Origin: an uncultured Cytophagales bacterium | Lineage (GTDB): Bacteria; Bacteroidota; Bacteroidia; Cytophagales; Cyclobacteriaceae | Length of the DNA: 64,000 nucleotides | Reading direction: 5' to 3' | NCBI GenBank assembly: GCA_913057175.1 | Contig: CAJXNP010000011.1 | Location: forward strand, 124,001-188,000 | Shown here: positions 9,225 through 17,241 of the stretch, piece after piece | Position numbering within the stretch: position 1 is the stretch's first letter | How the letters are laid out: each line of letters begins with the position of its first letter | Made by a program: the position numbers and the translations under genes | The notes under the pieces: model-generated | The model's input: only the letters and a program-made list of their open reading frames with translations | What the model was told of the DNA's origin: nothing | Databases searched by the model: none

Positions 9225-10106
9225 TTATTTTCTGAATTTTAGTTTTTCTCTTTGGATCGACTCAATTTCTAAAATTTGCTCCTGTTTGAATGTCAAACAC
9301 TTGGAAGTTGCATTCAGGTCTCTTACTAATTTACTTAAACCAGGAGGCTCCAATGATGCAGCATGGTCCGTTCCCTTCCACGTTCGATCTTTTGTAAAAT
9401 GTCTTTCAATCCAATTTGCTCCCAGCGTATAGGCAGCATTATCAATTGCGATGCCCAAATGATGACCTGAAAAACCAAAATCCCTTACCTTATCCTTATA
9501 AGCTTCTCTCATCCTTTTGATTTCCAAAAGACAAACATCCTCAAATGGAACAGGATATCCTGATGTGCAGGAATAAATGACCAATCGATCCTTACCCTTA
9601 TTATGTTGTGAAAAAAAATCAATTATTGATTCTTCCTCGGCATGAGTGGTCATACCAAAAGATACATGTATCTCACCATGATACTGATCTCGCAATACCT
9701 CCAGCAAATCAAAATTGTTATTACATGCAGATGGAACTTTAATGAAATCAGGATTTAATGAAATAATTTCAATTGCAGAGGTTATATCCCAAACTGAGGT
9801 AGAGTATTTTATTCCAACTTCATTACAAAAGTCAAATAACTCCCTGTGCTGCTCTATGGGAAGCTCAAGTTTTTCCCTGTGCTCACCGTAGGTTTGTCCG
9901 AATGAATGCATCGGATTAGGATGAGGAGAATTATACTGATCATCAGTCAGTAATTCTTTTGGGTTCCTCTTTTGAAATTTAGCATAAGTAGCTTTGCTTT
10001 CTTTTGCCAGAAGAATTAGCTCTTTCGCTATTTCAAAATCCCCCTTATGATTGCAACCGATTTCAGCTACAATCTTTGGTTTTTGGTAATTTATACTTGT
10101 ATCCAT
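9225..10106 (-). CDS. neuB: N-acetylneuraminate/KDN (9-phosphate) synthase lacking the SAF domain
   Basis: A 293-residue NeuB-type TIM-barrel enzyme that condenses phosphoenolpyruvate with ManNAc, mannose or their 6-phosphates to give a nonulosonic acid. Recognisable blocks are VAEIGCNHKGDFEIAKELI, KVPSACNNNFDLLE, VSFGMTT, GYPVPFEDVCLLEIKRM and ERHFTKDRTWKGTDHAASLEP (active-site His near residue 235). Bacterial NeuB proteins are usually about 340 residues because of a C-terminal antifreeze-like SAF domain, which contributes to the active site across the dimer. This protein stops about 35 residues after the barrel, without SAF. It starts right after the preceding gene's stop and abuts neuA. 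Confidence 0.87.
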   Translation of the reverse strand: MDTSINYQKPKIVAEIGCNHKGDFEIAKELILLAKESKATYAKFQKRNPKELLTDDQYNSPHPNPMHSFGQTYGEHREKLELPIEQHRELFDFCNEVGIKYSTSVWDITSAIEIISLNPDFIKVPSACNNNFDLLEVLRDQYHGEIHVSFGMTTHAEEESIIDFFSQHNKGKDRLVIYSCTSGYPVPFEDVCLLEIKRMREAYKDKVRDFGFSGHHLGIAIDNAAYTLGANWIERHFTKDRTWKGTDHAASLEPPGLSKLVRDLNATSKCLTFKQEQILEIESIQREKLKFRK

Positions 10107-10994
10107 CTACACTTTTACCTTTTTCAATTGAATTCTATCAAAAGCATCAATAAACGAACCTTTGGTAGCATTTAAAATTTTCACTCCCAAATAATCTGAA
10201 TATGCCCTGACTTCAAAGTAACTTGAAAATGCTGTCATAAACTTATGCAAAAGTTCAGCTAAATTACGTTTTCCTTTCCCTCTTTTATCCAATGGCAAAC
10301 CCTTTGAAGTCTTTTCATCATAAAAATGTTTTTGATTAATCAGAACGTCATTGTTATCTGCAACAGAAATATCTTTTAACCAGTTATGATCGGTGCCTAA
10401 TAAATATATTGTTTCATATCGCTTCCACAAACTGATCATCATAGAGGGAATCATCACATTGTGAGGTCTGGGCATACCCCATTCAATGTTGAAACATAAA
10501 TTCTTAAACCATTCCCAACCTTCAACGGGAATATTATTGTAGTAATTTATTTTAATATTATTGTTTGAAACGAGCTGATTTTGCCAACGCTTATGCTTTT
10601 TTGCTTCGTAGGGTATGTAAAATTCAAGGGGCCAGTTGGTTTTCGAAGCCATATTGTCAAATAATAATTTACTTTGATTCACAAATCTTTCGTCGATCTC
10701 ATCTAGCCAGAGATCAGGAGCGGATGTTATGAATAATCCCGGTTTAATCTTCTCATACAATTCAGTGGATGGAAAGTGATTGACGCAGATGAGATCTTTA
10801 TTTTCCAAAAAATCCGGATATGAAATAATATCATTCATTAAGGATGGCCCATTCCCCAAAATCAGGCAATCATTATGTATTTTCCTTCTATTTACTTTTA
10901 ATGAAATCTTGCTCAATAGTAATAATCTAACTAATGATTCCAGAAACTGATAGAATTTCCTGAGATGCTCTTGTATGAATAGCAATATTTTCAT
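10107..10994 (-). CDS. Rossmann-fold DUF115/GT42-like protein, candidate sialyltransferase
   Basis: A 295-residue protein that I cannot assign firmly. Residues 44-52 are LILGNGPSL, followed by CVNHFP near residue 76. Further on come RPHNVMIPSMMISLWKRYET and IYLLGTDHNW. This layout (GNGPS loop, then a CN motif, then a helix ending in an IYLxGxD strand) resembles the GT42 sialyltransferases of Campylobacter (Cst-I/II) and the related DUF115 fold. A possible N-terminal hydrophobic stretch (residues 17-31) could anchor it to the membrane. It lies immediately upstream of neuB and overlaps the GT2 gene by ATGA. A role in transferring the CMP-activated sugar is an inference from fold resemblance and context; a sugar phosphotransferase is an alternative. 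Confidence 0.6.
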   Translation of the reverse strand: MKILLFIQEHLRKFYQFLESLVRLLLLSKISLKVNRRKIHNDCLILGNGPSLMNDIISYPDFLENKDLICVNHFPSTELYEKIKPGLFITSAPDLWLDEIDERFVNQSKLLFDNMASKTNWPLEFYIPYEAKKHKRWQNQLVSNNNIKINYYNNIPVEGWEWFKNLCFNIEWGMPRPHNVMIPSMMISLWKRYETIYLLGTDHNWLKDISVADNNDVLINQKHFYDEKTSKGLPLDKRGKGKRNLAELLHKFMTAFSSYFEVRAYSDYLGVKILNATKGSFIDAFDRIQLKKVKV

Positions 10995-11902
10995 CTATTG
11001 AATATTAGTCCGCGAAGTACCCAAAATCTGAATTTGACAAGCATCAACCCCTTGGAGTAGGCAAGCGAAAAAAAAAATACAACAAACAATAGAAGTGTAG
11101 CCAAGCCTTTAATTACTTCTTCAAAAATTTTTTTTGCTACTCCCAAAAAACCTTTTTCAGCTATCCGCTTTCTTTCACTTGTCCCCACGCCTATAGCTAA
11201 CCTTTTGATATAATCAATTTCAACTCTTTTTTGCGGAATGATGTGGTCGACAACCACATTTGGTACGTAGTAGATCTTTTGTCTGGTCTTTTTGAGCTTT
11301 AAAAACAATTCTTTTTCTTCCCCTCCTTCCAATTCATTTCCACGCCTGCCCAAGTCAACATTGAACATTCCAAAATTCATGAAAACCTCTGCTCTAAATG
11401 ACATGTTTGCTCCTATTGGAAATTTGTTTGGACTAAATTGCTTTATTTCAGTACCCAAATCCTGTGCAGAAACCAGTGGCATTAGATGCTTTGACAACCA
11501 ACCAGGTTTCTCACCTTCAAAAACCGGATTTATTTTACCTCCAATGGCATTAACACCTGCATACTGATTGAAGAAAGTGACAACATTTTTCGAAAAATCA
11601 GGATAAGCAAATGCGTCATCATCAATAAAACTGAGTACGCCGGCCTTTGATTCTTTTATTCCCCTGTTTCGTGCAAACGAAAGGCCCATCTGCTTTTCGA
11701 CAAAATATCTAAAATTATCAACCTGATATTCTTGTATGAAATTAAGACATATATTCTCGGTCCGATCCGTGCTATTATTATTAATAATGATTACCTCATA
11801 CTGATCTGCTGAAAGGGTCTGGTTTTTCAAATGATCCAGGCAGGTTTTCAGATATTTTTCCCTGTTATAAGTACATACAATTATGGAAATCTCAGGGTTC
11901 AT
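10991..11902 (-). CDS. Glycosyltransferase family 2
   Basis: A 303-residue GT-A glycosyltransferase. The N-terminus ISIIVCTYNREKYLKTCLDH binds the nucleotide sugar, NNNSTDRT follows, and FIDDDA is the metal-binding DXD-type motif. A hydrophobic segment at about residues 265-285 (LATLLLFVVFFFSLAYSKG) probably holds it at the inner membrane. The linker has the GANMSFRAEVF and ELEGGEEKELFLKL blocks seen in GT2 enzymes of surface-polysaccharide loci. It overlaps both neighbours by four bases (ATGA), so it is translationally coupled to the YfhO gene upstream and the GT42-like gene downstream. The donor and acceptor sugars are unknown. Confidence 0.88.
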   Translation of the reverse strand: MNPEISIIVCTYNREKYLKTCLDHLKNQTLSADQYEVIIINNNSTDRTENICLNFIQEYQVDNFRYFVEKQMGLSFARNRGIKESKAGVLSFIDDDAFAYPDFSKNVVTFFNQYAGVNAIGGKINPVFEGEKPGWLSKHLMPLVSAQDLGTEIKQFSPNKFPIGANMSFRAEVFMNFGMFNVDLGRRGNELEGGEEKELFLKLKKTRQKIYYVPNVVVDHIIPQKRVEIDYIKRLAIGVGTSERKRIAEKGFLGVAKKIFEEVIKGLATLLLFVVFFFSLAYSKGLMLVKFRFWVLRGLIFNR

Positions 11903-14337
11903 TCAGAAGGAACGGGTTTTTTAATATCCTTTAAAATGAAAAAGAACGCACCAACCACAAGAACCAGCAACAAAACATTACCCAACCAAACTAACTTGTT
12001 TCCAACATAGTACGATTTCGGTTGAAAGGTGAAAACAATTTTGTGATCTCCTGCCGGAATCTGTAACGCCCGTAAAACATAGTCTGCTCTAAGTATTTCA
12101 GCCGGTTGTCCGTCAATGGTAGCTTCCCAACCAACCGGGTAGTAGATCTCGGAAAAAACTGCCAGACCTTCTCCCTCATTACTACTCTTGTATGTCAATT
12201 CATTTGGTTTATAATCAACCAGTTCAATCGTTCCACTACCATTGTAGTTTTCCTGGCCAACTTTAAATTTGGTATTGTCAATTACAGCAATTGAGTCCAG
12301 CCCGGTATTATCCAGCGCTGCAATTTCTTCGTCAGGTGAATTGACGAGTTTTACGTCGTCAACAAACCAGGCATTTCCATTAGCAAACTGATTTCTGATC
12401 GCTGCGTTGGCACCGGTTCCGGCAATCAAGTACTTAGTATTCAATGCAGACAGCATATTAGTATTAGCTGGACTTATTTTCTGCGTCTGCATGATCCCCT
12501 GTATTTCATCAACCAGCTGATGACTAATTAAGTCAGCATATCTTTTCATCTTGGCTCCATGATATCCACCAATTGAAAAATGAAAATGTGATGTGCTGGC
12601 ATCATTAAATGGATCCCTGAGGTTTAACACTCTATAAATTGAATTGTCCTCCTGAATCTTAAGATCTGCTTCTAATGGATTAAAAAATTCCTGAGCTTCC
12701 GGCTTGATATAATTGGAAGAGTTGATGTATCTGGTATCAATTAACCAAAGATCTAGCAATATAAATCCACCTAATAAAATGGTAAATGCTAACTCGGATA
12801 ATTTATTTTTCAGATAAAAATAAATAAGTACGATCGCGATTAAAACATAAAATACAGATCGGAAAACATCATTTCTGATGATGCCTACTCTGTCTTGTTC
12901 AACAGCACTTCTTACAGCTTGTGGAATTTGCTCGCCTTCAATCGACGGAGGGTTTGCAAACACTGCAATAAGCAATAGCAATCCAATTATTGTCCCACTT
13001 GCGATAAAGAATTTTTTTAGCAATTCTTTATTACTATCCTTTTTCAATAATCTTTCTAAACCAATAAAACCGAGTAGATTAAGGGCAAATATTGAAAGAA
13101 TGATCGTCATTGATACCGATCGGAATTTGTTATACCCCGGAAAATAATCGTACATCAAGTAGTTAAAGACCTCGAAATTTTTCCCCCAGGAAAGCATTAG
13201 CCCCAGGACAAATACAGAAATTAACCATACTTTATACTTTTTGTCAGCAAAGAAAATTCCCAGGACAAACAGGAAGGCTATGATCACACTACTATATACT
13301 GGTCCGGCAACAAATGGCTGACTTCCCCAATAGCCTAAAAGACCATTTTCATACTGCTCAATTTGATTTCTCGGAACATTATTTTGTCGCAAAACCTGTG
13401 ATAACTCCGAATCCTTTCCGCCATATCGTCCACTGGCTCCTCCATACAAATGAGGCACTATCAATGTAAGGGATTCCCACGTTCCGCTACTCCACCCAAA
13501 TACATAGTCTCTGTCCAAACCAGTAACATTATCGGTTTCTGCTGAAGTCAATTCTGATTTTCCCCTTGTAGAGTACTTACCATATTCATAGGTGGTCCAA
13601 ATTTTACCAATAGTTGCCAATATGGCTATAACTACACCGATTGACAGAATACCTACAGCCTTTCCAAAATCGATTAGTTTATTCTCCCTGATATAATACC
13701 CCAGTTGAACCAGTCCATAGATGATAACAATAAGCAATAGATAGTAGGTAATTTGTAAGTGATTGGAAAGAAGTTCAAGGGTCATCCCTACTGACATCGC
13801 AAGCAAACCGACTAACCATTTCCTTCGAAACACCAGGTGAATGCCGGCCATTACCAATGGCATGTAAGCGATGGCACGGACTTTCCAGATATGACCGGCT
13901 TCAATACTGACGAGAAAAAACGTATTTAATCCATAAGCTAATGCACCTGCTATTGCCAATTGCCAACGAACCCCAAAAACTAACAGAAGAATATAAAAAG
14001 AAAGAAAAGCAATGAAGGTTTCTCTTAGTGAAGTTGGCAGATACAATGAATAAATTTTCTGAATGGTATTTGCAATCGTTTCTCCACTCCATCGTAAATT
14101 AATAAGATATGCAGGCATCCCACTAAACATGCTATTTGTCCAGAGGGCTTCTTTTCCTGTTTCTTCACGATATTCAATAATTTCAGAGGCACTTCCTACA
14201 CCCTGATTGATATCGTTTTGCTGAATTTTTTTCCCTTCAAAAATTACCGGATGAAAAAATAAAATGGTTACAACCAAAAAAATCGAAACAGCGATAATGT
14301 GAGGCAAGACTCTCTGCCTGAAAAATGTTTTATCCAT
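11899..14337 (-). CDS. YfhO-family multi-pass membrane protein
   Basis: A protein of about 812 residues, mostly transmembrane helices, with a periplasmic C-terminal region before a last helix (LVWLGNVLLLVLVVGAFFFI). It matches the YfhO family (GT-C-like membrane proteins; Bacillus YfhO acts in teichoic-acid glycosylation). Typical blocks are NDINQGVGSASEIIEYREET, WTNSMFSGMPAY and VLRALQIPAGDHKIVFTFQP. A longer frame could start at a TTG at 14358, but that codon lies inside a TAnnTTTG promoter match, so the ATG at 14337 is preferred. It heads the nonulosonic-acid operon and overlaps the GT2 gene by ATGA. It may transfer a sugar on the outer face of the inner membrane (inference). Confidence 0.85.
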   Translation of the reverse strand: MDKTFFRQRVLPHIIAVSIFLVVTILFFHPVIFEGKKIQQNDINQGVGSASEIIEYREETGKEALWTNSMFSGMPAYLINLRWSGETIANTIQKIYSLYLPTSLRETFIAFLSFYILLLVFGVRWQLAIAGALAYGLNTFFLVSIEAGHIWKVRAIAYMPLVMAGIHLVFRRKWLVGLLAMSVGMTLELLSNHLQITYYLLLIVIIYGLVQLGYYIRENKLIDFGKAVGILSIGVVIAILATIGKIWTTYEYGKYSTRGKSELTSAETDNVTGLDRDYVFGWSSGTWESLTLIVPHLYGGASGRYGGKDSELSQVLRQNNVPRNQIEQYENGLLGYWGSQPFVAGPVYSSVIIAFLFVLGIFFADKKYKVWLISVFVLGLMLSWGKNFEVFNYLMYDYFPGYNKFRSVSMTIILSIFALNLLGFIGLERLLKKDSNKELLKKFFIASGTIIGLLLLIAVFANPPSIEGEQIPQAVRSAVEQDRVGIIRNDVFRSVFYVLIAIVLIYFYLKNKLSELAFTILLGGFILLDLWLIDTRYINSSNYIKPEAQEFFNPLEADLKIQEDNSIYRVLNLRDPFNDASTSHFHFSIGGYHGAKMKRYADLISHQLVDEIQGIMQTQKISPANTNMLSALNTKYLIAGTGANAAIRNQFANGNAWFVDDVKLVNSPDEEIAALDNTGLDSIAVIDNTKFKVGQENYNGSGTIELVDYKPNELTYKSSNEGEGLAVFSEIYYPVGWEATIDGQPAEILRADYVLRALQIPAGDHKIVFTFQPKSYYVGNKLVWLGNVLLLVLVVGAFFFILKDIKKPVPSE

Positions 14338-14355
14338 TTTATCTGTGTTTATGGA

Positions 14356-14363
14356 CAAAACTA
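14356..14363 (-). promoter_or_regulatory. Candidate -7 box of the glycan operon promoter
   Basis: The minus strand reads TAGTTTTG, matching the Bacteroidota TAnnTTTG element, about 19 bases before the YfhO ATG. The expected TTG about 19 bases further upstream is only TTT. Its position argues against the alternative TTG start at 14358. Confidence 0.35.
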
Positions 14364-14491
14364 AAAGAATTTTTCGATGCTAAAAATAACCTTTTCAAGT
14401 AAAAGACTTTTTAGGGTCGAATAAAAAATGAAGTTGAAAAAATTTGAAAACTAAAGTTTAAAAAATTGGTAGCTGTTTTATAAATCTTTAT

Positions 14492-15394
14492 TTAAGCCTG
14501 CTCACTTCTCCCTCCACCAAATATTTTCTTCCTAAAGGCGGCAAACAGACCGGCAATACCGAAAAATATAAACTTGCCAAATTTCAGAAGGCCTGCGAGC
14601 AGCCCTGTTTTTGCCAGAACTTTTCCTGCAACCAGTCCACCCACTCCATAGGCGGCAACTTTATCGATTTCGGGATTAAACTCACTGTATTTGTTTCCTT
14701 CATTGAAAGAAATGCTTGTCAGAATCTTATCGGCATCTTCATTGACTAGTGGAAGGATATCGATATCGCCGATGGCATTCAAAACCAAATAACCTTTTCG
14801 GCCCAACACCCGGAAATTATAATTCAACGTATTGACTTCTGTCCCTTCAAATTTCAACTCTTTCGCCCAATGTAATTTTTTGCTTTCCGCATCGTAGTAA
14901 GGCGCCTGAGCCCATCCGATCAGTTTATAGGTTTCATAACCTTCAATTTTCCTTTGAACATTTTCCTGCTCAGTATCTTTCTGTAATTCTTCTAATAATT
15001 CTGTGTAATTAATATCCTGAGCATCCTCATCGTCGACATAGCCATCTTCGGAATATGAAATTTCAATTGCATAGGTAAAGTTATCACTCAATGGTGAAAT
15101 GCTATCTGGAAAAAGCATTCCCAGAACATCCGAGGGCGGATTTCCCCACAATTCCGTCAAAACATAGTTGCTTTGTTCAGCATTCAAATATTTAAATCCT
15201 TTCGGAATTATGATGGTCGCCAGATCATCTCCAAGCACCACTTTTCCCTGTTGATACTCCAGTGTTTGTTCCACGCTATCAATATAGGCCAGGTAATCCA
15301 GGTATGCATTTATGTTTACTTCTGTTGTATCTTCGGCTTGTACGGCCAGGTTGAAAAAATTCAACAATGTCATCAAAATAAAAAATCGTTTCAT
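14492..15394 (-). CDS. DUF2167 membrane protein
   Basis: A 300-residue protein with an N-terminal signal peptide (cleavage probably after VQA, near residue 20). It has a periplasmic DUF2167 region (GDDLATIIIPKGFKYLNAEQ, LWGNPP, LGMLFPDSISPLS, ISYSEDGYVDDEDAQDINY, GWAQAPYYDAESKKLHWAKE) and a C-terminal hydrophobic segment with a basic tail (FIFFGIAGLFAAFRKKIFGG). DUF2167 proteins are widespread but have no settled function. The ATG at 15394 is a good start. It is a single gene, separated from the Atl gene by 151 bases and from the glycan operon by about 150 bases. Confidence 0.85.
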   Translation of the reverse strand: MKRFFILMTLLNFFNLAVQAEDTTEVNINAYLDYLAYIDSVEQTLEYQQGKVVLGDDLATIIIPKGFKYLNAEQSNYVLTELWGNPPSDVLGMLFPDSISPLSDNFTYAIEISYSEDGYVDDEDAQDINYTELLEELQKDTEQENVQRKIEGYETYKLIGWAQAPYYDAESKKLHWAKELKFEGTEVNTLNYNFRVLGRKGYLVLNAIGDIDILPLVNEDADKILTSISFNEGNKYSEFNPEIDKVAAYGVGGLVAGKVLAKTGLLAGLLKFGKFIFFGIAGLFAAFRKKIFGGGRSEQA

Positions 15395-15545
15395 GTCTTA
15401 GGTTTTAAAAATTGAGCTTCGAAATAAAAAAATTAAATAACGGGATGTTGGATTATTTCAAATATTTATTACATAAATACAATAAATGTAAATATTTAAA
15501 CTAATGTCAGGAATTGGTAGGTATCGTGATTTTGTTGAGAAACCA

Positions 15546-15881
15546 TCAAAGCTTTAACTCATTCATAGGATCCCAAAAATGCTTATCAAAGGAGAGAACC
15601 TTGTCATATTCAACCTTTATTCCTTCTTTTTCCAGTAGTTCCTGCATCCTGGTAGGAGTTGAAAAATGGATTTTTCCCGTCAGCATTCCATTTCGATTGA
15701 CCACACGATGAGCGGGAACATCGTGTTGAAGCGCTGAGCTATTAAGCGCCCATCCCACCATTCTTGCAGACATTTTGGTTCCCAGGTAATTGGCAATGGC
15801 GCCATAACTTGTCACTCTTCCAGGTGGGATCAACTTTGCTACTTCCCAAACATCTTCAAAAAAGGAATTTTCAGTTTTCAT
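15546..15881 (-). CDS. Alkyltransferase-like (Atl) DNA-binding protein, MGMT family without the catalytic Cys
   Basis: A protein of about 111 residues equal to the C-terminal DNA-binding domain of O6-methylguanine-DNA methyltransferase. Conserved blocks are [28 protein letters not shown], and [13 protein letters not shown]. The methyl-accepting Cys of PCHRV is Ala here (PAHRV), so the protein cannot take up alkyl groups itself. Atl proteins bind O6-alkylguanine, flip it out and hand it to nucleotide excision repair. The longer frame begins at TTG 15890; the ATG at 15881 is preferred ([14 protein letters not shown]). It is divergent from pth. Confidence 0.85.
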   Translation of the reverse strand: MKTENSFFEDVWEVAKLIPPGRVTSYGAIANYLGTKMSARMVGWALNSSALQHDVPAHRVVNRNGMLTGKIHFSTPTRMQELLEKEGIKVEYDKVLSFDKHFWDPMNELKL

Positions 15882-15895
15882 TTTTGTCAAACTTC

Positions 15896-15924
15896 TTGTT
15901 ACCTAAAAATAAAAATTATTTTTG
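15896..15924 (+). promoter_or_regulatory. Promoter of pth
   Basis: TTG (15896-15898), an 18-base spacer and TATTTTTG (15917-15924) match the Bacteroidota primary-sigma promoter; transcription would start near 15931, about 17 bases before the pth ATG. Confidence 0.6.
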
Positions 15925-15947
15925 CCACTCATATAAAGAGAATACAA

Positions 15948-16508
15948 ATGAAATATTTGATAACCGGATTGGGAAACATTGGGGCGGAATATGAATTGAC
16001 AAGGCACAATATTGGTTTCTTAACACTAGACAGATTGGCCGATAAAGAAGGTCTGACTTTTACCTCAGACAGGCAAGCAACTGTTGCTGAATATAAATTT
16101 AAAGGACGGAATTTGGTTTTAATCAAACCTACCACTTACATGAACTTGAGTGGTAAGGCTGTCAATTACTGGCTACAACATTTAAAAATACCTAACGAAA
16201 ATTTATTGATTTTGACGGATGATATTGCACTGCCCTACGGAAAATTAAGAATGCGGAAAAAGGGTTCTGATGCCGGGCACAATGGCTTAAAAAATATTGA
16301 ACAGACGTTGGGGACATCAGTTTATCCCCGGTTGAGAATGGGTATTGGGGATGATTTTCACAAAGGTCAACAGATTGACTATGTGCTTGGAAAATTTAGC
16401 CAGGAAGAATTTGATATGTTACCCGAAATAATGGATAGAGCAATCGAAATGATCAAAGGATTTTGCACAATAGGAATTGAACGAACAATGAATCAGTTTA
16501 ATAATTGA
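15948..16508 (+). CDS. pth: Peptidyl-tRNA hydrolase
   Basis: A 186-residue monomeric hydrolase that releases peptides from peptidyl-tRNA that has dropped off the ribosome. Motifs are [18 protein letters not shown] with catalytic His20, [13 protein letters not shown], and [27 protein letters not shown]. The length is standard. ATG 15948 is preceded by a good promoter match. It is a single-gene unit that converges on ribE; the 106 bases between them hold an inverted GTTGC-rich repeat. Confidence 0.96.
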   Translation: MKYLITGLGNIGAEYELTRHNIGFLTLDRLADKEGLTFTSDRQATVAEYKFKGRNLVLIKPTTYMNLSGKAVNYWLQHLKIPNENLLILTDDIALPYGKLRMRKKGSDAGHNGLKNIEQTLGTSVYPRLRMGIGDDFHKGQQIDYVLGKFSQEEFDMLPEIMDRAIEMIKGFCTIGIERTMNQFNN

Positions 16509-16514
16509 AGAGTT

Positions 16515-16588
16515 GCCAATTGCGCATACGGGTTGCCAGTTGCCGGTTCGGCTTTGACTCGAAACCCGCAACTCGCAACAATTCTATT
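16515..16588. repeat. Degenerate GTTGC-type intergenic repeat, copy 1
   Basis: The arm GTTGCCAGTTGCCGGTTCG is followed, after a loop of about 9 nt, by a near-perfect inverse (reverse complement GTTGCGAGTTGCGGGTTTCG). It lies between the convergent pth and ribE genes. Related units with the pattern GTTGCnGGTTnC occur at 18304-18352 and 35584-35660. Confidence 0.55.
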
Positions 16589-16614
16589 TGAAATTTTCTA
16601 CCTGATAATCAGAA

Positions 16615-17238
16615 CTATTCCCGCATTTTGTCCTTCAAATAATCCATATACCCATTTTCTACCATTTTCCGGATGTATTTACCAACAATATCAAATTCAA
16701 GATTTACGGTTGTTCCTTCTTTGATTTGCTTAAAATTTGTGTGTTCAAAAGTATATGGAATAATCGTGACCCGAAAGCTATTTTTAGTGCAGTTAAACAC
16801 TGTGAGGCTGACTCCATTAATACAAACTGAACCTTTCTCCACCACAAAATTTCCTGATTTCCCAAAATCAAATTCAAAGTCAAACAACCAGCTTCCCTCC
16901 AATTCCTGCACGTTAGTGCAAACACCAGTCTGATCTACATGACCCTGAACAATATGACCATCAAAACGATGGTTTGCAGGCATGCTCCTTTCCAGATTCA
17001 CGAGATCCCCAACTTCCAGTAATCCCAAATTCGATTTTTTCAATGTTTCATCTACTGCTGTAACCGTGTAGTTATTTCCATCTAGTTCAACAACCGTAAG
17101 ACAAACTCCGTTGTGCGAGAGGCTTTGGTCAATCTTTAATTCATTTGAAATATTGCTGGACAAAACAAAAGTCTTATTAGTTCCTTCCTTCCGTATCTCT
17201 TCAACTTTTGCGGTAGCTTCAACAATTCCCGTGAACAT
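16615..17238 (-). CDS. ribE: Riboflavin synthase, alpha subunit
   Basis: A 207-residue enzyme that dismutates two molecules of 6,7-dimethyl-8-ribityllumazine into riboflavin and a pyrimidinedione. It shows the usual two tandem lumazine-binding barrels. The first begins MFTGIVEATAKVEEI and contains SHNGVCLTV; the second contains GHIVQGHVDQTG and CINGVSLTV. The two NGV(C/S)LTV blocks mark the internal repeat. It starts at ATG 17238, three bases after the stop of the kinase-like gene. It is therefore the last gene of the ACP-glycosyltransferase-kinase-ribE unit, an unusual partnership for a vitamin gene. Confidence 0.96.
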   Translation of the reverse strand: MFTGIVEATAKVEEIRKEGTNKTFVLSSNISNELKIDQSLSHNGVCLTVVELDGNNYTVTAVDETLKKSNLGLLEVGDLVNLERSMPANHRFDGHIVQGHVDQTGVCTNVQELEGSWLFDFEFDFGKSGNFVVEKGSVCINGVSLTVFNCTKNSFRVTIIPYTFEHTNFKQIKEGTTVNLEFDIVGKYIRKMVENGYMDYLKDKMRE

Positions 17239-17241
17239 ATG

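Noticed and set aside
14338-14358. Longer N-terminus of the YfhO protein from a TTG codon
   Set aside because: The codon lies in a TAnnTTTG promoter match, and the ATG at 14337 gives the normal family start.
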